Positions 16,008 to 23,110 of a stretch of DNA of 27,512 bases are shown here, one piece after another. Both the position numbers and the translations under genes were made by a program. The notes under the pieces were generated by a model, which saw only the letters and a list, made by a program, of their open reading frames with translations, had not been told where the DNA came from and made no database searches. Within the stretch, counting starts at the first letter, position 1. Every line of letters starts with the position of its first letter. Origin of the DNA: Stenotrophomonas maltophilia (lineage in GTDB: Bacteria > Pseudomonadota > Gammaproteobacteria > Xanthomonadales > Xanthomonadaceae); the NCBI GenBank assembly GCA_002386405.1, contig DGIP01000043.1:1-27512 (forward strand), given 5' to 3'.

Positions 16008-16220
16008 ATGGTCACTCCAACCTCCAAGAAGAAGCCTGCAGCCAAGGGATTGACCGGCCGGCCCCCTACCCTGCCGTTGACTGCCGCACAGCTTCTTAGC
16101 GAAAGCCACGAGCAGCGGATCCATTGGATATACGACATGACGCCGGAGGAATCCGTCGAGATCATGCGCAAAGCAGGGTTGCTTACGCCCTCCGGCAAGT
16201 TGAAGCGCTGCTACAGATGA
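16008..16220 (+). CDS. Small protein, candidate antitoxin of an ART-type module
   Basis: A 70-residue protein with no firm family assignment. The first ~20 residues are basic and Pro-rich (TPTSKKKPAAKGLTGRPPT). The rest is probably helical: TAAQLLSESHEQRIHWIYDM, TPEESVEIMRKAGLLT and the end PSGKLKRCYR. A helical core followed by AGxxTxxGKLxxxYR recalls small proteins I have seen encoded directly before ART-like genes, but this is memory, not a search. Its stop overlaps the start of the next gene by ATGA (16217-16220), the layout of an antitoxin-toxin pair. The ATG at 16008 is preferred because the upstream extension overlaps the UdgX gene and is not protein-like; a GTG at 15972 is an alternative. 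GC is lower than in the flanking genes, which suggests acquisition. Confidence 0.7.
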   Translation: MVTPTSKKKPAAKGLTGRPPTLPLTAAQLLSESHEQRIHWIYDMTPEESVEIMRKAGLLTPSGKLKRCYR

Positions 16221-16915
16221 GCCACGGCCACCTTCAGATCGGATATCACGGCTGCGATATCGCGGTCCGGGATGGCCTTGTATCGGGACAGCTGAAACCC
16301 AAGCCAAGCAATAACCAATACGACTGGCTCGGGTCGGGCTTCTATCTATTTGAAGCGGATAAGGAACGGGCGCTGGCATTCGCCGAAGCTGCGGCGAGCG
16401 AGCCTTTGCGCAGACTGACTGCGAGGCCAATTGCCTCGCCTGCGGTTGTCGGATGCATCTTCAGCATCCAACGCTGCCTGGATATGACCACCAGCACTGG
16501 CCGTCGGGAGTTCGAGAACGCGCACCTGTATTTTCAGGCGACCCATCTTCGCAGTGGTCAACGAACCCCGTTGAACGTGCCCGTCAGTCCTCTTGACGAG
16601 GAGTTTCTTCTTCGTGGACTGGATCGAGCGGTTTTCGAGTTCATTCACTCCAAGCTCTTCCAGGTCTACGGATTTGAGTACTTTCAAGCCGTACGGGGCG
16701 CTTTCCGCCAAGGTCCAGAGATCGCACCCAGGTCGGGATTTCACAGGGGCAGTCACGTACAGATCGCGCTCAGGGACTTCAGCTGCATCAAAGGTTGGTT
16801 TCTACCGGCCGACGCCGAACTTCTTAGTCAAGCGGAGCTCGTCAAAGCCCAAGCGGCGCTCAACTCAGCGCGTGAAGCCAATCCAAAGTCCCGTCGCCGC
16901 GTGGAAGCGGACTAG
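16217..16915 (+). CDS. Putative ADP-ribosyltransferase-fold (PARP-like) toxin
   Basis: A 232-residue soluble protein. The N-terminal third has the ART pattern: Y10-H11-G12-C13, then YDWLGSGFYLFEAD (35-48, with Tyr43 in GFYLFE) and ERALAFA (50-56). This fits the His and Tyr of the H-Y-[E/D/Q] motif of the PARP/diphtheria-toxin class, in which NAD+ is bound and ADP-ribose moved to a target. A third residue could be Gln182 in SHVQIALRD; the closing stretch CIKGWFLP follows. No signal peptide or membrane segment, so it should act inside its own cell. Coupled to the 70-residue gene upstream by a 4-base overlap. Three 60-base lines counted by hand gave 48, 55 and 57% GC, below neighbouring genes. 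The longer reading from 16124 runs out of frame across the upstream gene and is rejected. Function is inferred from motifs only. Confidence 0.75.
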   Translation: MSHGHLQIGYHGCDIAVRDGLVSGQLKPKPSNNQYDWLGSGFYLFEADKERALAFAEAAASEPLRRLTARPIASPAVVGCIFSIQRCLDMTTSTGRREFENAHLYFQATHLRSGQRTPLNVPVSPLDEEFLLRGLDRAVFEFIHSKLFQVYGFEYFQAVRGAFRQGPEIAPRSGFHRGSHVQIALRDFSCIKGWFLPADAELLSQAELVKAQAALNSAREANPKSRRRVEAD

Positions 16916-16941
16916 ACGTCCGCCCCACTCCACCGCCTGTT

Positions 16942-17373
16942 TCAGTGTGCGGCCATGTAGATGTCCTGAAGCACCGCCTTCTCCAGCTCCAGCTCGCTGA
17001 GCAGGTTCTTGACGATGTCACCCAGGCTCAGGATGCCCACCAGCTTGCTGCCTTCGGTCACCATCAGGTGGCGGTGGCGCGAGTAGGTCATCAGCGCCAT
17101 GGCCTGCTTCAGGGTCGCCTCGGGGGCGATGCCTTCCAGGCCGGCCGAGGGAAGCGTGGCGATGACCCGGCGACCCGCCTGCGGGCCGTCGTCGGCCAGG
17201 CTGCGCACGATGTCTTTCTCGGAGATGATCCTGACCGGTGCATCATCCTTCATCACCACCAGCGCGGCGATCTTGTGCGCGCTCATCTTGTGGGCGGCAG
17301 CGCCGATCGTGTCTTCGACGTCGATGGTGACAACGGAGTCTTTCTTGGATTGCAGAAGTTCGCGGACGTTCAT
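16942..17373 (-). CDS. CBS domain-pair protein
   Basis: A 143-residue cytoplasmic protein made almost entirely of two CBS domains (about residues 8-62 and 76-130), which together form a Bateman module that usually senses adenine nucleotides, NAD(H) or SAM. Typical stretches are IGAAAHKMSAHKIAALVVM, VRIISEKDIVRSL, ATLKQAMALMTYSRHRHLMV and VGILSLGDIVKNLL. No enzymatic domain is attached, so it may regulate a partner protein; none is obvious nearby. The ATG at 17373 has AGGA seven bases upstream. It converges on the ART-like gene with only 26 bases between and no clear terminator. Confidence 0.93.
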   Translation of the reverse strand: MNVRELLQSKKDSVVTIDVEDTIGAAAHKMSAHKIAALVVMKDDAPVRIISEKDIVRSLADDGPQAGRRVIATLPSAGLEGIAPEATLKQAMALMTYSRHRHLMVTEGSKLVGILSLGDIVKNLLSELELEKAVLQDIYMAAH

Positions 17374-17530
17374 TCTTTTTCCTGTTGCAGACTGGGTGAA
17401 GCCACACGCCTTGCGTGGTGGGACCGATTGACGCAGCCAGCGGCTGACACCCCGAGAATCGCATTTCGACTAGAACCGACGCTGAATGTCGCGGGCGGAC
17501 TCGACTAAAGTTTTCCCGACGCCAGAAACG

Positions 17531-17562
17531 GCAAAGGGCGGCCCCGGTGGACCGCCCTTTGC
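17531..17562 (-). terminator. Strong hairpin downstream of the DUF2846-like lipoprotein gene
   Basis: A perfect 11-bp stem (GCAAAGGGCGG 17531-17541, CCGCCCTTTGC 17552-17562) has a 10-base loop. On the minus strand it follows the lipoprotein gene and ends in CGTTTCT, a short T-containing tail. A REP hairpin lies between it and the gene. The rest of 17374-17600 holds the leader of the CBS gene and a TAAAGTTTT stretch. Confidence 0.6.
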
Positions 17563-17571
17563 TTGAAGGGT

Positions 17572-17597
17572 GTAGCGACCGAGGGTCGCTACCTACC
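17572..17597 (+). repeat. SMAG-like REP downstream of the lipoprotein gene
   Basis: GTAGCGACC, GAG loop, GGTCGCTAC and trailing CTACC; perfect 9-bp arms. It ends four bases before the stop codon of the minus-strand gene and sits next to the hairpin at 17531-17562. Confidence 0.88.
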
Positions 17598-17600
17598 CAT

Positions 17601-18068
17601 TCACTTCTTGGCCGAGCACGTGCCGTGCGCAGCCAGCTTGAGGCTGGCGATCTGGCGGCGCCCTTCTGCCTCCGGCACCGCCTCCAGCTTGGCGCCACCC
17701 ACAAAGACGCCCATCTTGATGGACTGGCGGATGAAGTAGTTCTGGCCAGAAGCGGTGACCAGCTTCAGATCGTTCGGCGAGAACTCCGACTCGGTGGAGA
17801 AGGTGTGCTCGCGATCGCCCGGAACCAAGGTGTAGAAGAACACCTTGTTTGCCGTCTCACCCAGGCACTCCCCGTCGATCAGGACGTCCTTCTTGAGCGC
17901 CTGGCCCACGCCGCTGTTGCGGAACACGTACACACCGGCCTTCCCCGCTTCTGGCGCGGGGAATGTCTTGGCGACATCCAGCGTGCCCTTGTCGGCCATC
18001 GGAACCGACGCGCAGCCGGACATCAGGGCGATGGCCGCGGCCACCCCCAGCATCAACATCTTGTTCAA
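17601..18068 (-). CDS. DUF2846-like small lipoprotein
   Basis: A 155-residue lipoprotein when read from TTG at 18068: signal NKMLMLGVAAAIALMSGC with the lipidated Cys at residue 19. The mature part (GKAGVYVFRNSGVGQALKKDVLIDGECLGE, then VPGDREHTFSTESEFSPNDLKL and QNYFIRQSIKMGVFVGGAKLEAV) matches the DUF2846 pattern, a short beta-rich domain of unknown function common in Gram-negative lipoproteins. The TTG is chosen because AGGGGG lies about six bases upstream and the signal peptide starts there; an ATG at 18113 would put 15 polar residues before it, and an ATG at 18059 has no ribosome site. The C-terminus has a second Cys (HGTCSAKK). It stands alone, followed by a REP and a hairpin. Confidence 0.82.
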   Translation of the reverse strand: MNKMLMLGVAAAIALMSGCASVPMADKGTLDVAKTFPAPEAGKAGVYVFRNSGVGQALKKDVLIDGECLGETANKVFFYTLVPGDREHTFSTESEFSPNDLKLVTASGQNYFIRQSIKMGVFVGGAKLEAVPEAEGRRQIASLKLAAHGTCSAKK

Positions 18069-18276
18069 ACAAAGCCCCCTGTGGCGTGCGTCCTGCACGC
18101 GATTGTTGGACATCGGATGGCGAGTCGGGTGCGGTGGGGTCGCGGCCTGGCGCCGTCGCGGAGTCTATCCGGGCCCCTCTGAACCTGTATAGGGGGTGTC
18201 AGCTGCAGCCGCCGGGACTACCGATCTTCCACTTCGGCGTACCGGATCGAACCTCCCTCCGAGTTCCGGCCCCGCA

Positions 18277-18552
18277 TCATTCCGTATGCGCGTCCCGTCC
18301 CCGCTTCCACAGCGACACCAAGCGACGGTTCTCCACCAGCGCAGCGATCATCAATGCGCTACCTGCCAGGGCAAGCATGAGTGGTAACGCCGGCGTCGAT
18401 GGCGAGAAGGCGTTCGCCTGCGCCCACAGCACCAAGGTCGCGCCGAGGCTGGCAGCTACGGGGGCGCGTACTCGCTGATGCCTTGCCGCCCCCCGGCACG
18501 TGCGGGCCACCACACCGCCACACGTGGCGGCAAGTACGAGCAGCTCCATCAT
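18277..18552 (-). CDS. Small membrane protein downstream of the TonB receptor gene
   Basis: A 91-residue protein with two or three hydrophobic segments: about 3-16 (ELLVLAATCGGVVA), 32-45 (VAASLGATLVLWAQ) and 54-73 (PALPLMLALAGSALMIAALV), with a basic C-terminus (ENRRLVSLWKRGRDAHTE). I do not recognise a named family; the size and position resemble the small DUF3325-like proteins that often follow TonB-dependent receptor genes, but the match is weak. It starts five bases after the receptor stop on the same strand, so the two are probably cotranscribed and coupled. The 163 bases between its stop and the lipoprotein region (18114-18276) show no clear feature. Confidence 0.6.
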   Translation of the reverse strand: MMELLVLAATCGGVVARTCRGAARHQRVRAPVAASLGATLVLWAQANAFSPSTPALPLMLALAGSALMIAALVENRRLVSLWKRGRDAHTE

Positions 18553-18557
18553 CGTGA

Positions 18558-20888
18558 CTACAGCTTCACGGTCACGCCCACCTGGAAGCCACGCCCGGGC
18601 AGCGGTGCGATGTACTTCAGCGGTGAGTTGTGCGGCCGGGCGTCCTCATCGAGCAGATTGGATCCGTTGACGAAGACCTCCACGCCCTGCACCACTGCAC
18701 TGCGCATGGCGAAGGCATAACTGACCTGGGCGTCCAGCAGGTTGAAGGCATCCAGCGGTATCTCCTGGCTCACGTTCTTGCCCAGATACTTCTGCTTGTC
18801 GTAGTAGGTACTCGACACCCTCACCTTCCACCCACCGCTTTCCCAGGCAACATTGGCGCCGAAGCGGTTGGTCGGCATGTTGGGCAGGTACTCGCCGTCG
18901 TTGTGTGCGCGCAGGGAATCCGGGTTGTCGGCCTTGTTCTTCACCAGATCGGAGAACGCCGAGAGCGCGAGCTTGCCGTAGCTGCCAAGATCGAATGATT
19001 GCGATACATCGACTTCGAAGCCCTTGACGGTGGTGTCGGTCTGCTTCCAGTACTTGAGCGGCAGGCGGTTGGCGGTCTGCAGACCGGAATAGCCCTGGTA
19101 CAGGAAGTTCTCGATCTTCATGCGGTAGGCAGTGGCGCTGATGTCGAGCCCACCGCTGTTGAACAGCAGGGTGAATTCGGCATTGCGGGCGCGCTCTGGC
19201 TTGAGGTCCTGGTCGCCTTCCTCCTGGGTCATCACCGAGTAGTGCCGGTTGCTGGCGTACAGCTCGTTGACGTCGGGGGCGCGCGCCGAGGACGAGTAGC
19301 GGGCCTTGGCGCCAAACAGGCGGCCCAGCTGCACGTAGCCACCCGCGTTGTAGCTGTTGAGCGTGAACGCACGGTCTTCCAGCGGGGCGTTCGGCGAGTT
19401 CCTGGAGGTGGTGAAGGCACCTTGTTGGACCGTGTGCTCGACGCGCTCGTGGCGGAAGCCGGCGTCAAATGATGCCCAACTGAAGTCCAGGGTTTCCTTG
19501 ACGAAGGCTGCCAGGCCCTCGGTGTCCACGTCTGGAAGGTAGCGCTGCGATCCACTGCCGCGGATGGTCCGGTCGCGGTGGCTGGCACCGAACAGACCGC
19601 TCAGGGGGCCTACCGGCTGGTGGGCCAGCAGCAGTTCTGCCTGGAAGGTCTCGAAGTCGTACGCATTGGCTTTCGAACTGCCCAGATACTCTCCGGAGGT
19701 GTTGCTCAGCTGCGAGAGCTTGAGCTCGGCACTTTCAAGGAACGGGACCGGGTCGCGCAGGATGCCTTCCACCGTGTAACGGTCCTGCGTGAGCTTCACG
19801 CCGACCGGTCGGCTCTGGCTGAGGTCGGTGCCGAAGGACAGGTTGTCCATCGAGAAGCCGGGCACGCCGTACTCGCTGTCTTTCGAGTCCATGCTGGCCG
19901 CCACGTAGCCACGGTCGAAGAAGTAGGTCGAGCCCACGGCCAGGTGCGTGTTGCGGGAGTAGCTGTTGCCCAGCGTGCCGCGATAGTTGGGGGTGACGTC
20001 GCGGTTGATCCGGTTCTGAACGTAGGACGGCGTGCCTTCCTGGTACAGCGGGTTGGCCGGATTGACGTAGGTCCTGCCCATCCACACCGAGGTGGGCCGG
20101 TTGGTGTAATACGAGAACTCGCCGTCGGCCCAATCCGGGTTTTCGGTCATGAACTGGTCGATGTACGGTTGCGAGGCCTTGTTGTAGACCTGTTGTACCC
20201 GTGCTTCCTTCTGGCAGGCATCGGCCAGCGCGCTGTTGACCCCGCCGGCGGCCGGGAACAACTGGCTGTTGCAGACATCGGCCTTGCTGTCGCCCGGGAT
20301 GTCGTAATGCGAGATGCGCTGGACGGACATCTGCACGTTGGTGGACACGTTGCGTTGGTTGTTGAAGTTCATGCGGAAGCCCTGCGCATCGACATCGTTG
20401 AACCCCTGCCGCAGCACCAGCTCCATTTCCTGGTCTTTGCTTTCCATCTCACGCGAAACCAGGCCCGAATCGATGTCGACGCTGCCGCCGAGCGCGTTGC
20501 CGCCGTAGCGCACCGTGTCGGAGGACTTGTTGACGGTCACGCGCCTGACGAAGAGCGGGTCGAAGGGCACGTTGATGTCGCCGCTCAAGGCATTCATGCC
20601 GAGGATGGACTGGCCGTCCTCCAGCACCTGCACGCGGTTTCCGCCCAGGCTGCGGATCACCGGCGCGCCGGCATTCGGCCCGAAGGCGCTGCTCTGCACG
20701 CCCGACACATGCTCGAGCATGTTGCCAAGCGTACGGTTCTGGGCCTGGATGTTTTCCACCACGACCACGGTATCCACCCGCGACGGGCGGTCGGCTTCGA
20801 CGGTGACCTCTGGAAGCGTGGTCTCGTCCGCTGCGTAGGCGCTATGGATGGTGAGTAGAACGGCAACTGCTAGAACGTGGCGACGCAT
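18558..20888 (-). CDS. TonB-dependent receptor, ZnuD-like (probable zinc uptake)
   Basis: A 776-residue outer-membrane receptor. It has a signal peptide (MRRHVLAVAVLLTIHSAYA), a possible TonB box (TLPEVTVEAD), a plug domain (about 30-150, with APVIRSLGGNRVQVLEDG and VRYGGNALGGSVDI) and a beta-barrel ending in aromatic/hydrophobic FQVGVTVKL. The end SPLKYIAPLPGRGF, preceded by ARPHN, resembles ZnuD, the zinc receptor of Neisseria and Acinetobacter. A Zur-like palindrome upstream supports zinc as the substrate. An extracellular loop has two Cys (DVCNSQLF and DACQKE), likely a disulfide. The His-rich loops of Neisseria ZnuD are not obvious, so another metal remains possible. The ATG at 20888 has AAGGGGG five bases upstream. 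Confidence 0.85.
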   Translation of the reverse strand: MRRHVLAVAVLLTIHSAYAADETTLPEVTVEADRPSRVDTVVVVENIQAQNRTLGNMLEHVSGVQSSAFGPNAGAPVIRSLGGNRVQVLEDGQSILGMNALSGDINVPFDPLFVRRVTVNKSSDTVRYGGNALGGSVDIDSGLVSREMESKDQEMELVLRQGFNDVDAQGFRMNFNNQRNVSTNVQMSVQRISHYDIPGDSKADVCNSQLFPAAGGVNSALADACQKEARVQQVYNKASQPYIDQFMTENPDWADGEFSYYTNRPTSVWMGRTYVNPANPLYQEGTPSYVQNRINRDVTPNYRGTLGNSYSRNTHLAVGSTYFFDRGYVAASMDSKDSEYGVPGFSMDNLSFGTDLSQSRPVGVKLTQDRYTVEGILRDPVPFLESAELKLSQLSNTSGEYLGSSKANAYDFETFQAELLLAHQPVGPLSGLFGASHRDRTIRGSGSQRYLPDVDTEGLAAFVKETLDFSWASFDAGFRHERVEHTVQQGAFTTSRNSPNAPLEDRAFTLNSYNAGGYVQLGRLFGAKARYSSSARAPDVNELYASNRHYSVMTQEEGDQDLKPERARNAEFTLLFNSGGLDISATAYRMKIENFLYQGYSGLQTANRLPLKYWKQTDTTVKGFEVDVSQSFDLGSYGKLALSAFSDLVKNKADNPDSLRAHNDGEYLPNMPTNRFGANVAWESGGWKVRVSSTYYDKQKYLGKNVSQEIPLDAFNLLDAQVSYAFAMRSAVVQGVEVFVNGSNLLDEDARPHNSPLKYIAPLPGRGFQVGVTVKL

Positions 20889-20912
20889 ACATCCCCCTTC
20901 AAATGAGGCGCG

Positions 20913-20929
20913 ATGTTATAACGTTACAT
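20913..20929 (-). promoter_or_regulatory. Zur-like operator upstream of the ZnuD-like receptor gene
   Basis: ATGTTATAACGTTACAT is an imperfect palindrome with perfect ATGT/ACAT ends, 25 bases upstream of the receptor start. It closely resembles the gamma-proteobacterial Zur box (core ATGTTATA..TAACAT). The pairing is not complete (five of eight positions per arm). Confidence 0.6.
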
Positions 20930-20971
20930 TCAAGCTGGCAACGGCGTGGCCGGCATGCGGAGGAAAAGAAA

Positions 20972-20997
20972 AAGGGCGACCCCTCAGGGTCGCCCTT
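20972..20997 (-). terminator. Rho-independent terminator of glmS
   Basis: A perfect 11-bp stem (20972-20982 with 20987-20997) has a CTCA loop. On the minus strand it is followed by TTTCTTTTCC, a good T tract. It would end the glmS transcript. On the plus strand the tail CTTTC is weaker. Confidence 0.85.
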
Positions 20998-21008
20998 CTT
21001 TCAGAAGC

Positions 21009-21034
21009 GTAACGACCAACGGTCGTTACCTACC
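21009..21034 (+). repeat. SMAG-like REP between glmS and its terminator
   Basis: GTAACGACC, AAC loop, GGTCGTTAC and trailing CTACC; perfect 9-bp arms. It lies between the glmS stop and the intrinsic terminator, where it may protect the 3' end of the message. Confidence 0.88.
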
Positions 21035-21056
21035 GGCAATGGACCTTGGTCGCTTG

Positions 21057-22898
21057 CTATTCCACCGTCACGCTCTTGGCCAGGTTGCGCGGCTTGTCCA
21101 CGTCGGTGCCGCGCGCCAATGCAGTGTGGTACGCCAGCAGCTGCACCGGGATGGTGTGCACCACCGGGCTGAGCACGCCGGCGTGGCGCGGGGTGCGGAT
21201 GACATGCACGCCTTCGGATTCGACGAAGTTGCTGTCCTGGTCGGCGAACACGAACAGCTCGCCGCCGCGGGCGCGCACTTCCTGCATGTTGGATTTGACC
21301 TTCTCCAGCAGGCTGTCGTTGGGCGCGATCACCACCACCGGCATGTCTTCGTCCACCAGCGCCAGCGGGCCGTGCTTGAGCTCGCCGGCCGGGTAGGCCT
21401 CGGCGTGGATGTAGGTGATTTCCTTGAGCTTGAGCGCGCCTTCCAGCGCGATCGGGTAATGCAGGCCACGGCCCAGGAACAGGGCGCTGCTCTTGCGCGC
21501 GAAACGCTCGGCCCACGCGGCAATCTGCGGCTCCATGTTCAGCGCGTGCTGCACGCTGCCCGGCAGGAAGCGCAGCTGCTCCAGGTAGTCCGCTTCCTGC
21601 GCCGCATCCACCCGGCCGTGCAGCTTGCCCAGCACCACGGTCAGCTGGAACAGCGCGGCCAGCTGGGTGGTGAAGGCCTTGGTGGAGGCCACGCCGATCT
21701 CGGCGCCGGCACGGGTGTAGCAGACCAGTTCGCTGGCGCGCGGGATGGCACTTTCCGGCACGTTGCAGATCGACAGCGTGTGCAGGTGGCCCAGCGACTT
21801 GGCGTACTTCAGCGCCTCCATCGTGTCCAGGGTTTCACCGGACTGGGAGATGGTGACGATCAGGTGCTTCGGGTTGGCATAGGCGGCGCGGTAGCGGTAC
21901 TCGCTGGCGATTTCCACGCTGCACGGCAGGCCGGCGATGGATTCGATCCAGTAGCGCGCGGTCAGGCCGGAGTAGTAGCTGGTGCCGCAGGCGAGGATCT
22001 GCACGCCTTCGATGCCGGCCAGCACGGCTTCTGCATTCTTGCCGAACAGTTCGGCCGGGAAGCCGCCGGCGTCGATGGCCGCTTCGATGGTGTCGCCCAG
22101 CGCGCGCGGCTGCTCGTGGATTTCCTTCTGCATGAAGTGGCGGTACGGGCCCAGCTCCAGCGAGGCCAGCGACACATCCGACTGGTGCACGCCACGGTCC
22201 ACCGGCAGGTTGTGCTCGTCGAACACCTGCACGCCATCGCGGCGGATGTCGGCGGTGTCGCCCTCTTCCAGGAAGATCACGTTGCGGGTGGAGGAGATGA
22301 TGGCCGAGACGTCGGAGGCGACGAAGTTCTCGCCCTGGCCCAGGCCCACCAGCAGCGGGCAGCCCATGCGTGCGCAGACGAAGTGGTCCGGCTCGGCACG
22401 GCTCATCACCGCCAGCGCATAGGCACCGGTGAGTTCCTTGACCGTGCGCTGCAGCGCCGAGAGCAGGCTGTCGCCGCCCTTGAGGTGATGGTGCATCAGG
22501 TGGGCGATGACTTCGGTGTCGGTCTGCGACTCGAACACGTAGCCGAGCGCGCGCAGCTTCTCGCGCTGCTCCTCGTGGTTCTCGATGATGCCGTTGTGCA
22601 CCAGCGCCACGCCGTGGCTGATGTGCGGGTGGGCATTGGCCTCGGTCACGCCGCCATGGGTGGCCCAGCGGGTGTGGCCGATGCCGAGGGTGGCATCGAA
22701 GCCTTCAGCGGCCGCGGCCTTCTCCATTTCGGCCACGCGGCCGGTGCGGCGCACGCGGCGTACGTCGGGCTGGGACTGGGTCTGGTCCAGCACCGCGATG
22801 CCGGATGAATCGTAGCCGCGGTATTCCAGGCGCTTCAGACCTTCGATCAGTACCGGTACCACATCGCGATCCGCGATCGCCCCCACAATCCCGCACAT
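21057..22898 (-). CDS. glmS: Glutamine--fructose-6-phosphate aminotransferase (isomerizing)
   Basis: A 613-residue cytoplasmic enzyme that makes glucosamine-6-phosphate from fructose-6-phosphate and glutamine, the first step to UDP-GlcNAc for peptidoglycan and LPS. The N-terminal glutaminase domain begins [15 protein letters not shown], so Cys2 becomes the N-terminal nucleophile after Met removal; [10 protein letters not shown] and HNGIIENH follow. Two SIS sugar-phosphate domains fill residues ~290-600 ([36 protein letters not shown]). It ends in the invariant LAKSVTVE. The frame is open 37 codons upstream, but the catalytic Cys must follow the start Met, which fixes the start at 22898. It has its own terminator. 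The gene diverges from the ABC operon. Confidence 0.97.
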   Translation of the reverse strand: MCGIVGAIADRDVVPVLIEGLKRLEYRGYDSSGIAVLDQTQSQPDVRRVRRTGRVAEMEKAAAAEGFDATLGIGHTRWATHGGVTEANAHPHISHGVALVHNGIIENHEEQREKLRALGYVFESQTDTEVIAHLMHHHLKGGDSLLSALQRTVKELTGAYALAVMSRAEPDHFVCARMGCPLLVGLGQGENFVASDVSAIISSTRNVIFLEEGDTADIRRDGVQVFDEHNLPVDRGVHQSDVSLASLELGPYRHFMQKEIHEQPRALGDTIEAAIDAGGFPAELFGKNAEAVLAGIEGVQILACGTSYYSGLTARYWIESIAGLPCSVEIASEYRYRAAYANPKHLIVTISQSGETLDTMEALKYAKSLGHLHTLSICNVPESAIPRASELVCYTRAGAEIGVASTKAFTTQLAALFQLTVVLGKLHGRVDAAQEADYLEQLRFLPGSVQHALNMEPQIAAWAERFARKSSALFLGRGLHYPIALEGALKLKEITYIHAEAYPAGELKHGPLALVDEDMPVVVIAPNDSLLEKVKSNMQEVRARGGELFVFADQDSNFVESEGVHVIRTPRHAGVLSPVVHTIPVQLLAYHTALARGTDVDKPRNLAKSVTVE

Positions 22899-22937
22899 AG
22901 ATTCAGATCCCTGCTTTCGATGGCCCATTCTAGCGTG

Positions 22938-23008
22938 GGTGTCCGGACGCCCTGGCCGCTGTCCGCTTAACAAAAGTGTCCGTTCCGGTGTCCGCGGACA
23001 CCCGGACA
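22938..23008. promoter_or_regulatory. Cluster of TGTCCG palindromes, candidate enhancer sites
   Basis: This stretch has a 16-base perfect palindrome, GGTGTCCGCGGACACC (22987-23002), a shorter one with core GTCCGGAC (22941-22948), and further TGTCCG copies at 22960-22965 and 22977-22982, with CGGACA at 23003-23008. Its centre lies about 100 bases upstream of the predicted sigma-54 start point, the usual place for NtrC-type activator binding. Confidence 0.6.
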
Positions 23009-23052
23009 TTCACGCCGGCTTCGCAACTCCTTGTTTTCAAAGGCCCGAATGT

Positions 23053-23068
23053 TGGCACGCGGTGTGCT
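23053..23068 (+). promoter_or_regulatory. Sigma-54 (-24/-12) promoter of the ABC export operon
   Basis: TTGGCACG (from 23052) followed by TGCT (23065-23068) puts GG at 23054-23055 and GC at 23066-23067, exactly 12 bases apart as sigma-54 requires. TTGGCACG is a full match to the -24 element; the -12 element has one change (GTGCT rather than TTGCT). Transcription would start near 23079, leaving a leader of about 32 bases before the adaptor gene. Confidence 0.7.
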
Positions 23069-23110
23069 TTGCATACAGCAACTACCGCAACCCAACCGCG
23101 AACGAGCCCG

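Noticed and set aside
16124..16216. Upstream extension of the ART-like gene to an ATG at 16124
   Set aside because: It would overlap most of the 70-residue gene in another frame; the ATG at 16217 overlaps its stop in the standard ATGA manner and starts just before the ART motif.
19578..22808. Long plus-strand frames opposite the TonB receptor and glmS
   Set aside because: The opposite strand encodes clear full-length proteins with intact motifs; these frames have no domains and no ribosome sites.
22899..22975. A glmS ribozyme upstream of glmS
   Set aside because: Known glmS ribozymes are in Gram-positive bacteria and need about 150 leader bases with a conserved core; nothing like it is visible.
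22976..23110. Longer adaptor protein from 22976
   Set aside because: The extension covers the sigma-54 promoter and palindromes and adds non-family residues before the membrane anchor.
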